DNA of 64,000 bases, from positions 12,468,326 to 12,532,325 of the forward strand of contig NC_072460.1 in NCBI RefSeq assembly GCF_027596085.1, written 5' to 3'. Below are positions 48,208-59,131 of the stretch, piece after piece. Source of the DNA: Anoplopoma fimbria. Taxonomy: Eukaryota > Chordata > Actinopteri > Perciformes > Anoplopomatidae. Numbering within the stretch: position 1 is the first letter of the stretch; every line of letters starts with the position of its first letter. The position numbers and the translations under genes were made by a program. Below the pieces are notes generated by a model. The model was not told where the DNA came from. It saw only the letters and a program-made list of their open reading frames with translations, and did not search any database.

Positions 48208-51200
48208 GGTGGCAAAAGGTCAAAAAGCTACTTTTAAACAACGGGGGGATAAAAAGTCAACAAATAAACTAACTAAGCAACAAAAATGAGATGCTGTTTC
48301 TCCACAATAATGACTGTGTTTGAGACCAAAAAAGCAAAGAGCAAATGATAAAAGAAATTGCTCTCAAACAGAAAATGCCTTTCTAAAGCTAAATGCAACA
48401 ACACTTAAACTGCTCAACATGTAACTCTCGTGCAACTGTCAACAATCTGCTGCTCTGAATTCTGATTCTGTCATAGAGAGCTCCTGAGTGGAGCAATAGG
48501 CCAGTCTTTGTGCATCTATGTGCCAACCCCGCTGGTTGTTAGTAGAAGAACATGGGTAGACAAACGTTAAGCATGTCCTGCAGACATTCAGCCTCTTTAC
48601 CAGAGCAGGGGGAGCTATGAGGCCTTTTTATAACACCCTAGGGGCCACATCAGCCCCGCTGGGCCCAGGGGAGGGGCCAGCAAACAATACTACAAATCAA
48701 AGCAAAATGATTTAACCCTTCTCCTGCCTTGACCGGCCTATCTGTGGTCATTGTAGAAATTACTCTGAATCTGGACTAATGCAAGTTTAAAAGGTCCAGA
48801 AAAAATCAAACTGCTCATTGATAATAACTTTAACTTGTTCACCTGGGAAAGCTCTCAATATACTGCAGTTTAAGGTGTTATTTTGAAATCATGACTTGAA
48901 GTTGAATGTAAACTAAATGGGATGGACACGGAGAGAAGTAAATGTATAATACTCTGGAGCATCTTTTATTTCCGATAGGGGCTTTAGGAGTTGGAGATCT
49001 TGTACCACCAGCAGCTTGGTTGATGCATTAATAAAAACAAATTCATCAAGGCAGTGGGGATTTGGCAGGAAGAACCTGAGTGCTGGTAGAAATGGAGTGC
49101 AGTGGGAGTTATGCTTTATTTCCATTAAATTTTATATTTTTATAAGCATAGAATAATGTCATTATAGTGTCAACCTTTCACGATTTCTCCATGTTTTTCT
49201 TTTTTTCCTTTTGTCTAAAATGTACCATTAACATTCAATCTAATAAAAGCTGTGATCACCAAAGCACGAGCAAAGTCTCTGCTTGTGCTCTAAATTGGTA
49301 CAAATAAGGTTTGTGGCAGTAGAACTGATTAAGCACATATTTACTTTGTGTGTGTGTGCTGGGCTGGTTTGGAGGCTCAGGTTGAATAAAGCGGTGGAAA
49401 ATCCACGGTTGGAGAGGAAGAGGGGAGAGCAGGCCTGGCATTGAGCTTCTGCACTGGAGCATCATGCTGACCAGGGCAGCCAGAGGGACGACCGCAGCCC
49501 TCTGAAAGGATTATGCTGAGCTCACTGCTTTTCTCCTTTCATGCATATAGACAAAACGCTAGCAGAAACAGTTTCTGCTGGTTTCTATGATCTGTTTGTC
49601 TTGCCATCGCTGTTGAATCTGTGAGCTCCCTTGTCCATGGGCCAGAGTGGCTATATGTATTGGCCTCTGCATTCAGACTCCAGAGAGTTGTTTTGGATGA
49701 AGAATGTACAAATATAGCCAACAGAAATTTTTTTATCTCTCAAAAATATCCAGGTCACTTTGAGAATTGTGATTTCGCGTATAAATCTCAACTTTTTCAC
49801 CTCAAAACATGAGAGACGTGGTCAGCAAAATCAGATGATGAACAATGACGGTTGTTGCTTTTATAAAAGTGTTTATCATGCTGTCCTGATTCTTAGTTTA
49901 TTAGTTTGCCAGTTGGTGCACCTCTATTGTGATGAGTATTATGTCCTTCTCATGAGTCCCCCAGTCAGTGGTAAGCCACCTTTTGTTGAGTTAACCCCAC
50001 AGTTTAGTTCGACAGGGGAGGATGTTGAAAAGGTGCTTGCATTGTATTTTTCCATCCCCTGGGTCTAGACTGCTGACACGTACATCATAACATGGAGCCC
50101 CTAAACATCTCACACTAGAGGCTCTGGCCTGCACTCACCCAACAGTGGTGAGACTGTGTATGGCAGGACATGAGATGAAGGACGAAAACATTAAATCTAA
50201 ACTATGCTCAACTTCAAATGTGCTGATTTAAAATCCTCAGCAGTGAATAATTATGTTCTACTTCCATCAAATGATCCATTTCAAACAACCTTTTAAAACA
50301 TTCTTATTTCATATATGAATAATCTATGGCCCTTACAGACTGATAATTTGTTTTAATACTAGATCCAATAAGAATCACAGAATAAGAAAGTGGCATCTTT
50401 GCTTATTACTTGCAGGGAAAGTATGTTGCCATGTTACAAAAAATCCCATAAAGCAGGAACACAAAACAAAGGGCATCTACAGCTCTGAGGAATTTCATGC
50501 TTCCATTTCCTTATTGCACTCATGGGATGGGAATCCCCTGAAGAACCCTGTGACGTTAGAGAGAAGTGAGATTAGAGTGCTGTGAAACAGCACTACACAG
50601 TGGTAACAAGGTAACATTTCACATTTTCACAGGAATAGGTTTAGTGATGGTTCCGTTTTTAAAGTCTCTTCATTCATAGGCTCATATGTAAATTGAAAGA
50701 ATATCTGTAATGGTGTTTATATGTAATTGTCACTCCTTTCTATACTGGCTGTGAAGAGATTCCTTCCTGAACGTGTTTCAATGTAGGAGATGACACTAAA
50801 TCTATTCAACCAAAGTTAATAGGAGGCTTTAGAAGACGGAGATAGAGAAATCAAGGGGGTATTTTACAAAGTCTTTTTAGAGAAATTCCCTTTGAGTTAG
50901 TGTTGCAGCTCAGCAGAGAAGCGCTTTGATGGGAACCAGAGATTTTTTTCTAAAAAGATGGATGATTTGGTCAGATCACATTCGAACAACAATGAATAAT
51001 AAAACCTTCCTCAGTGAATACTTAACTTCATTGATGAGTTTAACTTGTATGTGATGCTTCAACACTAAGGCCTTGCATTCAACAGTCTGAAACAGTTTAT
51101 TAAAAATGTATACCCAAACTCCCATAGCATCAAAAGATGAACAGTTGTTGAATTAAACACACAAGCCTTCAAAGCATAGTTCTAGTGTATCAGATTAACA

Positions 51201-51945
51201 AACAATTAGAAACTATTGTTTCAATTTTTTGGGACACTCTTGGTAGAATACATAAGATATCTGCCCTCATCTCAAATGAATCCTTGTACGTGTTGCTATG
51301 TTTTGTACACTGGCATAGAGAAACTAACTCACTTTTGCAACGGTATAATTATATGCTGAGTTTGTACCACTCTAGCACAATCTCCACACAAGCTGTAAAT
51401 TATAAGCACAAGCATCTGTTTATTTTAAATGTTGAAATATGTTGAAAAAATTAAATCATTGTTAAATATTTGCAGATATTGGCATACATTAGAAAACCCA
51501 TTTCAAGCAGAACTGCTGTTTTTAAATTAACAAACAAAATAAGTGCATTTTACAATACAAACATTAAAAGGGGGAAATGTTCATTAAAAAATTCAACTTT
51601 TTTGGAAAATAGGCATTTTGAGTTTTTTTTTCTTCATTAGAAATCACAATGTTCAATACATAACCTGACATTGCAAAAAAAACAGAGAGACAGAGAAAGG
51701 TGTAAGACATCAGCACATCCCGTTACAGTCATTAAGTCAATGAAAAAGAACATTTTCATTTCAACAGAATTGTCCATGCAGAACAGAACAGCAAAGCACA
51801 GCACTGTATGTCGCTATGGATCTCTGTGCATGTCTGTATTCAACAGTCACTCCCTGTCACTCCCTTGAGGGGTTTCGCTTTGGAAACTGCGCGGAGATGA
51901 GGTCTCTTCTCCTTTATTTGCTACTGATGTGGCAGCCATGTTCAT
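48208..51945. other. mip upstream region and ptges3 3' UTR
   Basis: Noncoding sequence between mip and ptges3, both on the minus strand. The right part includes the ptges3 3' UTR. On the minus strand AATAAA (plus TTTATT) occurs near 51913 and near 51420. No additional gene is supported; the remaining short frames show no family resemblance. Confidence 0.5.
48625..48632 (-). promoter_or_regulatory. mip: Candidate TATA box for mip
   Basis: On the minus strand GGGTGTTATAAAAAGGCC carries a good TATA element in a GC-rich setting (GGCCCC, CCCTCCCC nearby). The implied start near 48600 would give a 5' leader of about 390 nt, longer than the short leader I recall for mammalian MIP, so a different start or a leader intron is possible. 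Confidence 0.4.
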
Positions 51946-54782
51946 TTACTCAAGGTCGGGCATTTCTGGAAGAGAGACAATGTGAAAAATGTGACTTTTG
52001 TGAGTTATGTGATACGATTTTAAACTAATAGTTCACCTTTAATAGTAATAACATAAAAATGAACGCACCCAAAAAAGAAAAAAAAATACAGGTAGTTCAT
52101 GAGGCTTTTTGGATTGTAGAGCATCCATTTTCAAACTAATACCAAACATACCCCTTAGTGATTTTATGGCAAAAGTTAACCACTGATTAAATTCAATTAA
52201 TTCTGCTTTAATAACAGACCTTTACAATCAAGCCCTTCCAAACATATTATCACCACTACATGGGATGATCATCTTTTCAAAGAAAACTTTTTATGGGTTT
52301 CTTAACAGATCTTTAACATCAATATTTGGATGAACTTAGCACTGCCAAGCATCACCTCTTCACCCCATTGGTTTAAGGGACTACTTATAACAAATCACCT
52401 GACAACTCATTTAGAATTGTACTTACGTTCATCGTCACTGTCTGCAGAGTCATGCTGCAAAAGAAAGCAGAAACTACAGTTACCACCTTGCCGTTGTATG
52501 CCTCCGCCAACTAGTCATGTTGCAGTTTACAACCATCATCACTTCATTATTTTTAAGTCCTAAGAGTTATTGGGAAGTCACAGAGACCTTGCCCTTTGAC
52601 CTTCAATATCTAATCAGTATAACCTTGCGTGCAGTGGACTATTGTGCCAATTTTGAAAAAAAGAAACTAAACCTTCCCGGAGTTTGCTGAGATATAGCGT
52701 TCATGAGTATGGGACGGGCGTATGTACAACCTGAAAACATAAAGCCACTTAAAACAGCTGTTGCCAGTGGAGGAATAAGATCATACCTCTTCTCCTGCAC
52801 CATCTAAATCAGGTACATCTTCCCTTCCAATTGTGTTCATCATCTGTGGAAATGCACAGGAGACAACATGTCAGCACTTTGGTATCTGGAATTACTCGTT
52901 CCTTAGCATTGTGCATGTTCAATATGCTTACCTCTGAGAATTTGTCAAAACTTGACAAGTCATCCTCTGAGTCATCCTCCCAGTCTTTCCAATTATTGAA
53001 GTCCACACTCAGCCAGTTGCTCTGAGAAAAGATTGATTCAAGTTTAAGTAAGGCAATATTTAGCATTTCTACAGCTGTTTTCTAATTTTCCTAGCTGTTT
53101 AGCTGGGTGGCATATTAGCACTTTTCTTGGAACTAAGAATTTTAATGTTTGTAATCATATGTACCAGTACTTGGCAGTCAGATGCAAATTTTATTAATAA
53201 GTATCTTAAATAAATTAGCTTTATTTGGCAGTATCTGGATTGCACTTCGTTGTTTTTTTTTTTAAAGAATGAAAATTACCTTTGTCTTGTCTTTAGTAAG
53301 TCGCGGCCATGATTTCCCAGCCTCTGCTTTTCGTAAACATAACAATACAGACCTGTCAGTGCGTCTGTATTTTGAGTCCTAAGTGGAACAAAGAGAGTTT
53401 GATGAAAGTTTTGAAGGATTAAAACATGTGGTAGAACTGCAACTACATCTACAGATGACAAACATACTTTGGGGTCAATCTCCCCGAAGAGGTCCACCGT
53501 ATTCTGTTGTTTGATATTATCTGTTCCACTGACACACCTATAGAGTAAATAGAAAAGAAGCTGTGATATTTCCTTTACAGCTGCCGACAATATGTGTTGT
53601 CATCATTCTGCTCCTCCACTAAACCCCAGACCGGGGCCCTGATTTCAAAATGCATTTTAAAGCTCATCTTTTCTTTGAGATGATTTTGAGAAAGATAAGA
53701 AATTCTCAGGAATGTTACCATTTAACGTTATATTAATGCAACTTACCCAAAAACAAATTTAGACTTGTCGAAATTTACTTTCACATCTTTACTGTCCTCC
53801 ACGCAGAACTCTACAAAAACAGAGTCTCGTCTGTCATACCACTTGGCTGTTGCAGGCTGCCTAATGACAGAGAGTAGAAAGAGGGAATAAGGACATTTAT
53901 ACAATCCAACATCTCCCATGCTTCATCCTAAATCTGACATAGGTATCAACCAAGAGCTAATAATGTCCTGTTTATTAATATTAGCTAATATTTTAAAATA
54001 GATCAATACTTTCACAGCCAAGGGGTGCTCATCTGGTGGCCCACGTGTGTTGGGTGCAGTCGATTTAAGGTCACGTTGCTCAAGTGTCACTCATTCATTC
54101 CAGGTTAGCCTCTAAAGTGTTATTCACATCTTTATCCAAAAGCGATAGGCCTATCGGTTCCTGTTGTCTCGAAGATTACTAATAGTACATTACTTATATA
54201 TGAATGTTTATCAGAGCCATCATTTGATTAGCTTACTGAGAGTGAATCGAGCACAGCTTGATAGTAAATGTGTAATTATTTGAGCCACAGTGAGGAGAAC
54301 AAGCAGCTGGATGAGTTCCCCAACACTGTCCCCTCGTACACACTGCAGGCCTTGTGTATTGTGCATTATCAAATGTTTAAACGTCACACACGTGTCCACT
54401 TATACTAGCTGAAGTAAATCTCCTAGGCTGATCGTGACACCACACTTTACCAGTGCTAACATTAACACTGATAATGTGTTGCTTGACATTAGCCTAATAG
54501 CTAACGATAAAGGAGTAAAGGCGAGGACTGTCTGTGAGACTGAAATAAACTACAGTGTCATAGTATGGGACATGGTGGAGCCACTCTACACTGGACGGAG
54601 GGAGAGCTGTCTGCGGGTGGATGTCACGATGTGCTCCTCTCAGTCTGACAGCCGTGTAGTCATGAAGCTCCGAGGCTAGCTCGTGTAGCTAAGTTAGCTT
54701 AGTGAGCCGGTTGATCCTCAGTAACACGTGTAGCTAGTCGCTATGACAGCATACGACCACATAGTAAACCCAACACTTACAT
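51946..54782 (-). CDS. ptges3: Prostaglandin E synthase 3 / Hsp90 co-chaperone p23 (8 exons, 159 aa)
   Basis: p23 binds ATP-bound Hsp90 and stabilises client complexes; it also has cytosolic PGE synthase activity. Coding exons on minus: 54781-54782, 53747-53860, 53468-53537, 53280-53378, 52932-53021, 52787-52843, 52427-52454, 51946-51965; 480 nt, phases consistent, 159 aa (human 160). Exon 1 contributes only the A and T of the start codon; G is the first base of exon 2, giving MQPATAKWYDRRDSVFVEFC. The CS domain spans about 1-110. WPRLTK and the hallmark WLSVDFNNWKDWEDD follow, then an acidic tail ending SDDEQMPDLE. PDLDG parallels the human PEVDG caspase site. The orphan dinucleotide exon makes this gene easy to mis-annotate. 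Confidence 0.96.
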
Positions 54783-55150
54783 CTCAACTGTTTCAGCAAT
54801 TTAATTCCCTCGTCGCTCCACGATACAGATAAGTGTTACAAAGCTGTGGTGCCCGGCAAAAGATGAGAACTGAAACCTAAACAGTTAACTCTGACGTCCA
54901 AGAGCGACGCGTTGGTGTCTCGCCAAACATCGCGAGATTTCGATTCTCGTGACGTGGTTTCGCCCGCCTGCTACGCGCGCGTGTGCACGGGCCGTAGACG
55001 TCAGAGACCATTCTAGAACGAATGTGACTTGTCTTCCAGAGCAGTGCAGAAGCGCCTCTACCGGTGTCCCTCCATGGTTGACTAAACTCACACCCACTGG
55101 TGATAAAGATGGCGAATACCTGCTAGTTATATGAATGCAACCATAACTGT
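54783..55150 (-). promoter_or_regulatory. ptges3: ptges3 CpG-rich promoter and 5' UTR
   Basis: A CpG-dense block (AGAGCGACGCGTTGG, TCGCGAGATTTCG, CTACGCGCGCGTG, GGGCCGTAGACGTC) lies directly upstream of the first ptges3 exon. It contains TCGCGAGA-type, CRE-like (GACGTCA, TGACGTG) and heat-shock-type elements. No TATA box is evident, as expected for a housekeeping promoter. Divergent transcription toward the right is possible, but I saw no gene there. Confidence 0.7.
55011..55018. promoter_or_regulatory. ptges3: Heat-shock element core in ptges3 promoter
   Basis: TTCTAGAA is a perfect inverted pair of HSF1 half-sites (TTCnnGAA). It is followed by CGAATG, which may add a weak third unit. It sits roughly 130-230 bp upstream of the ptges3 exon 1 donor, in the CpG-rich promoter. 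Confidence 0.5.
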
Positions 55151-55261
55151 ATTTAATTATGTATATAAGTTGTTGATAGCAGGAGTCCTGGAATCTTTGT
55201 GGTTGGGGGTCAAATCAGATCCCTTGAATACAAGTAGAAATAGGTTATCACACTACGAAGC

Positions 55262-55350
55262 ATGCAATTCAATTCAATTCAGTTTATTTTGTATAGCCCA
55301 GAATCACAAATTACAAATTTGCCTCAGAGGGCTTTACAGTCTGTACACAT
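55262..55350 (-). mobile_element. L2-type LINE/SINE 3' tail, reverse copy
   Basis: The reverse complement of the tail seen at 30960-31001. It begins with TTCAATTCAATTCAGTTTAT and continues TTTTGTATAGCCCAGAATCA to CAGAGGGCTTTACAGTCTG. It is truncated after about 90 bp. Confidence 0.75.
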
Positions 55351-55454
55351 CATGTCCCATGTGACTTTAGTATCACTCCGCCAGGCTGTTGTTTTTTAAA
55401 CCGTCACTTTCATTTCCCTCAGTTTCACTTTCCTGTAAAAAAAAAAAAAAAAAT

Positions 55455-55458
<4 letters not shown>

Positions 55459-55513
<55 letters not shown>
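55459..55513. repeat. A homopolymer and (CA)n microsatellite
   Basis: About 15 A residues (from about 55438) are followed by TC and a CA run of roughly 55 bp with one CG interruption near its end. Confidence 0.9.
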
Positions 55514-55520
<7 letters not shown>

Positions 55521-56063
55521 AAAAACATTTAACAGGGAGAAAAAAGGAAGATTAGAAATTGAAATCTATTAAAGAGTGATTGGGCCTTAAAAAGTATTAT
55601 TTGCTAAATGTTCTCATCAAGTTAAAGCTGCCTACTTAATGCAGAAAAATGGCCATTGTGTGTGCTATACCCTACTATTATATATTATTGGATCATTACA
55701 TTTTTGAGGGGGAACTCATTTGATATATTATTTATTGAATGGTATAGCAATGTAATGCATCATATCTTTTGTATATAAAATCTTAATTTGTTAAGTATGT
55801 AACTGAAGCTGTCAAAAATGTTGTGGAGTAAAAAAGGGACAATACTTGCCTCTGAATTAGGTGGAGTCGAAGTACAAAGTGGCAGGAAATAGAAATATCA
55901 AGTAAAATACAGCTACTTCATATTAAAGACAGGATTGGTAAACTTCAAAAACATTTTTGTTGAAATTCTCATTACATCCTTACAGCAATCAATGAATCAA
56001 ATGCTCTCAGCAACAAATGCAAAATAATCGGTATCTGTGGCTGTCGCAGGACTGTAATAAGCC

Positions 56064-56104
56064 CGTCCAATCATGGCATTCGGCCTGAATGTAATGATTG
56101 GACG
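56064..56104. repeat. Small inverted repeat (11-bp arms)
   Basis: CGTCCAATCAT at 56064-56074 and its exact reverse complement ATGATTGGACG at 56094-56104 flank a 19-bp spacer. The right arm abuts the (CCTG)n tract. Confidence 0.75.
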
Positions 56105-56200
<96 letters not shown>

Positions 56201-56201
56201 C
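56104..56201. repeat. (CCTG)n tetranucleotide tract, about 24 units
   Basis: An uninterrupted GCCT/CCTG run of about 98 bp. Both strands are open in all frames (poly Pro-Ala-Cys-Leu or Gly-Arg-Gln-Ala), which explains the false open frames here. Confidence 0.97.
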
Positions 56202-56814
56202 GAGGTATTCTGTCTGTGCACTCATTGGCCGTCATTGGCCTTCACCGGAGTCTTACACAAGCTGCTAGCTTGACAGATGGGACTCCAGACAATAGACAAT
56301 ATTATTCATTGTGATATGTTTACGTTCAAAATGATTATTTTAGGGGAATGGCTTTCAGTGTTGCCGACATGGGGATTTTCTTGCTAGATTCAGCATCTTT
56401 AGGAGCTAGTGCTGTTCTATACCTTCATTTGAAAAGAGTTGGCAACACTTGGCTAGGTTTTTCAGTTGGATGATTTTTAAGATTTAGTCTACTCTTGCTA
56501 GTTTTTCAAAATTACCAAACCTGCCTTTAAACTTAAAGGTGCTGTGTGGATTTTTAGAAATGTGTGCATTCAGAACTTATGTTAACTTGTGATGCTACAA
56601 AAAGAGGTTTATTTTGTGTTAATTGCTAGGATGATGGAGCTATAAAGACTTGGTTGGATTGTTGTTGATGACCACCCACCTGAAGACCCTGTACACTTGC
56701 CAGCACTCTTATGCCTATTTTATACTTTCACATAGCACCTGAGACGCTGCAGAAATTTGATTGGACATCAGAGCGGGAGGTAGGTTTTTTGGTCAGGTAC
56801 GTTACATCCGTTAC

Positions 56815-56815
56815 T

Positions 56816-56849
<34 letters not shown>

Positions 56850-56850
56850 A
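56815..56850. repeat. (CAA)n microsatellite
   Basis: A run of about 11 CAA units, ending in AAAACAATG. Confidence 0.9.
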
Positions 56851-57119
56851 AACAATGTGGCAGCTGCAACTACTATCCATACCATCAACTAGGCATAGTG
56901 AAGGAGATGTTTCCCAGTTCTTTTGTTTAACATTATGATACAAAACATAAAGACACTTGCTTGGCCCATTTCATTTGACTGCACACAATGAAATTGAGTT
57001 AAGGTAATTAAAAGTGTTAACAAGTTTCCTGTCAGTGTCATGTAGCCGACCATCCTTCTGGCAAAACCCTGCGCTGCTGCATCACACCTGACTAAGTAAA
57101 TAAGCCTGGATAATTGGAC

Positions 57120-57840
57120 TGTGCTACTACAGCCAGATGGCTGTTCAGAAGTCACTATATCTGCCACAAGTTAATTTCCTGTGGGTTCCAGCGCATGTAG
57201 GGGTGAGTGGGAATGAGTAGGAAGATGAGTTGGCAGAGAAGGCTTTAAAGAAAGAAAACATTGATATGCAAAGTGTATTATTTGGGGGAAAAAATAAACC
57301 AAATGTGGCAAAAAAAGGTCAGACAGAGAGGAAAAAGGGGGGATATCTTTATCATATTCCAAAGAGTGTCAACATTACCTTGATAGGTAGTTGGAACAGG
57401 TGATAGGAAACAGAGTTGGCAAGTTAAGGTTGGGCTATTGTGCGCTAAACAAAACACTGAAAATGATAGGGAAACACCAGACAGGGTAGAGTGAGGTATG
57501 TGGAAAAGATGAGTAGGTTGAGCACATATTTTTGAGTTGTAGTGAGTTTGAGATGAAGGGAGATGATGCGGAATAATTTGAGGGAATTTAGGCAGCATGA
57601 ATGCCCATTAAAAGGAGTACTGAGCATGGGTTAGAGAGCACAGGTTAGGGTACTATTGGCTTTCTTAAGGAACAAAGTTTTTTTTTTTTATAGGATATGA
57701 ATGAAATGCAGGGGTATGGTACAAGGATGCTTGTCAGAGGCTATGATTATATAGGTCTACAGTGTAAAACATGGAGGGTAAAATATATGTAAATGTATTA
57801 TGTGAGATAAAAAAAAAATTGGGGGAAAGATTGTAAGACT
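57120..57840 (+). mobile_element. LINE relic with RNase H domain (I-like clade)
   Basis: From about 57145 one frame reads QKSLYLPQVNFLWVPAHVG and then GVSGNE, a stop, EDELAEKALKK: the C-terminal RNase H segment of an RNase H-bearing non-LTR retrotransposon ('WVPAHvGi.GNE.aD.lAk.a'). About 60 codons on, GKLRLGYCALNKTLKMIGKH and CGKDE, a stop, VEHIFLSC match the usual post-RNase H zinc-knuckle region. Stops replace several residues, so it is dead. The 5' part of the element is absent. The 3' limit is uncertain. Confidence 0.6.
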
Positions 57841-58086
57841 ATTGTCTGATCCACACTAGGAGCAGAAGAGCACTCACTACAATGTTTGAAAATAAGTTCT
57901 GTTAAGTTAAGTTGTGCCTAGGCTCCAGAGCAGTTATGTTAAGTTTATACGGTTATTTTAATGTGTCCCTTTTACTTGATTATGTAACCCATCTTGATTC
58001 TTGTAAATACTTTGGGTGAATAAAATACCATTTTTTTCCCACCTTTACCTGCTGTCCAAGCTTTATGCGTACCCTGGTTATTCACA
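57840..58086 (+). mobile_element. Possible solo-type 5' LTR end of a Ty3/Gypsy relic
   Basis: The segment ends in CA at 58085-58086, is followed by a 2-nt spacer and then a primer-binding-site-like sequence. It contains AATAAAATACC near 58019, a plausible LTR polyadenylation signal. The left edge is unknown and partly overlaps the possible end of the preceding LINE relic. Confidence 0.35.
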
Positions 58087-58088
58087 TA

Positions 58089-58106
58089 TGGTGGCAGTAG
58101 AGGGAT
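58089..58106 (+). other. Primer-binding-site-like sequence (tRNA-Leu type)
   Basis: TGGTGGCAGTAGAGGGAT matches the complement of a tRNA-Leu 3' end (TGGTGGCAG plus the T-stem) apart from about three or four mismatches. It sits 2 nt after the CA end of the putative LTR, as expected for a Ty3/Gypsy element. Confidence 0.45.
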
Positions 58107-59131
58107 CAGCAGTAGGAGGTGCAGGACAAGTGTTTTTTGGGATGAAGAAGGCCGCAAGGGGGGGAAAGTATGGCCACTCGAGAACAGCAGGAGTTGAAGG
58201 AACAGTCTGATGCTGAAGTGGAAGTGGAGCCGGGTCCTAAGAAATGCCCTGGCAGCCCGCCATTACCCACCTGGCCAATATTCTGGGTGCACATATTGGA
58301 CAGCCCGCACCTCTCCAACATTTTATCAACTTTCTGGTTAAACAGAACTCCTGGGGGCAGATGTGTTGGATTCAGATGCAGATTACTCTCCTGCTTAGAC
58401 AAAGTTTGGAGTCTCCCATAATGATAGTTTCACAGAAGTACATTTGAGAACTATACCCAGGGGCCAAGGCTTCAGCATTTGACTGATACTAGTTATCTTG
58501 AATTTCTTTTGTCACTTTTGAAAGGATAGCAGCAGCATGAAGATGGCCAACTGAAGATTGGATTTTCAGACTCATTCTATTATTATTACAGCCAAAGCTA
58601 GACATGCTTTTTTTCCATATGGATATTAATTTTACACTAGAATATAATAAAGACAAAAGGGAATTCTTCAAAGATATGACATAAGAAACCAGAAAACTAC
58701 AGTTGAACCAGATGAGAACCAAAAATAACTATATGTCAGGTTAAAAGAGATTTATGGGAAGTGGGTACATCCAAAAGGAAAGAAGGTGAATTCAATTGGA
58801 GAAATGATTGTCCTGGAACAATATTATTATTATATAATATTATTCCCCTGAGCTACAAATTTGGACTACGGACGCAGATGACTTAGCTGATGTGTTTGTT
58901 GCTGCCAGACGAGAGAAGCAAGCATGGAGCCCGCCGCCTGGAAGTCAGCTAAGGACCCAAAAGGGCCAGGTGTCTCTCGGTCAACACAAAGGGTGGACTC
59001 AACAGGGGGTGCCATTTTCCTACATCCAGAGGGGTGCTCTCATGAGTCACTACATCTGCACCACAGAAGAGGAATGGGTCAAGCCACCCATTATCTGCTC
59101 TTTGATTGAGTGGGAGGTAAACAAAGCTTAA
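58107..59131 (+). pseudogene. Decayed Ty3/Gypsy gag with SCAN-like segment (Gmr1-like)
   Basis: A gag-like reading begins near 58170 (MATREQQELKEQ), with several frame breaks. At about 58740-58815 a frame reads RLKEIYGKWVHPKGKK then IGEMIVLEQ. After an AT-rich insertion it resumes as PELQIWTTDADDLADVFVA then ARREKQAWS. This order ('RL..ly..Wv.P......igE.ivLEQ...l.pel..Wv') is that of the SCAN domain, which is thought to derive from the capsid of Gmr1-like fish Gypsy elements. No protease, reverse transcriptase or integrase follows. Several stops and frameshifts show it is inactive. Confidence 0.5.

Larger units (their letters stand above)
55151..57110. other. Repeat-containing intergenic region
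   Basis: No gene is supported. The interval holds a reverse LINE tail (55262-55350), an A homopolymer and (CA)n tract, a (CCTG)n tract with an adjacent small inverted repeat, and a (CAA)n tract. The rest is AT-rich with no clear feature. Confidence 0.55.

Noticed and set aside
47798..48241. 147-codon and 78-codon minus-strand frames overlapping mip exon 1
   Set aside because: Alternative frames of the mip exon; the correct frame gives a full AQP0 N-terminus with the NPA motif.
54885..55134. 70- and 61-codon frames upstream of ptges3
   Set aside because: They lie in the CpG-rich promoter, where stop codons are rare; no protein-like motif or conserved family.
55997..56273. Gly-Arg-Gln-Ala and Pro-Ala-Cys-Leu repeat proteins
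   Set aside because: Translations of the (CCTG)n tract, whose 4-bp period keeps all frames open.
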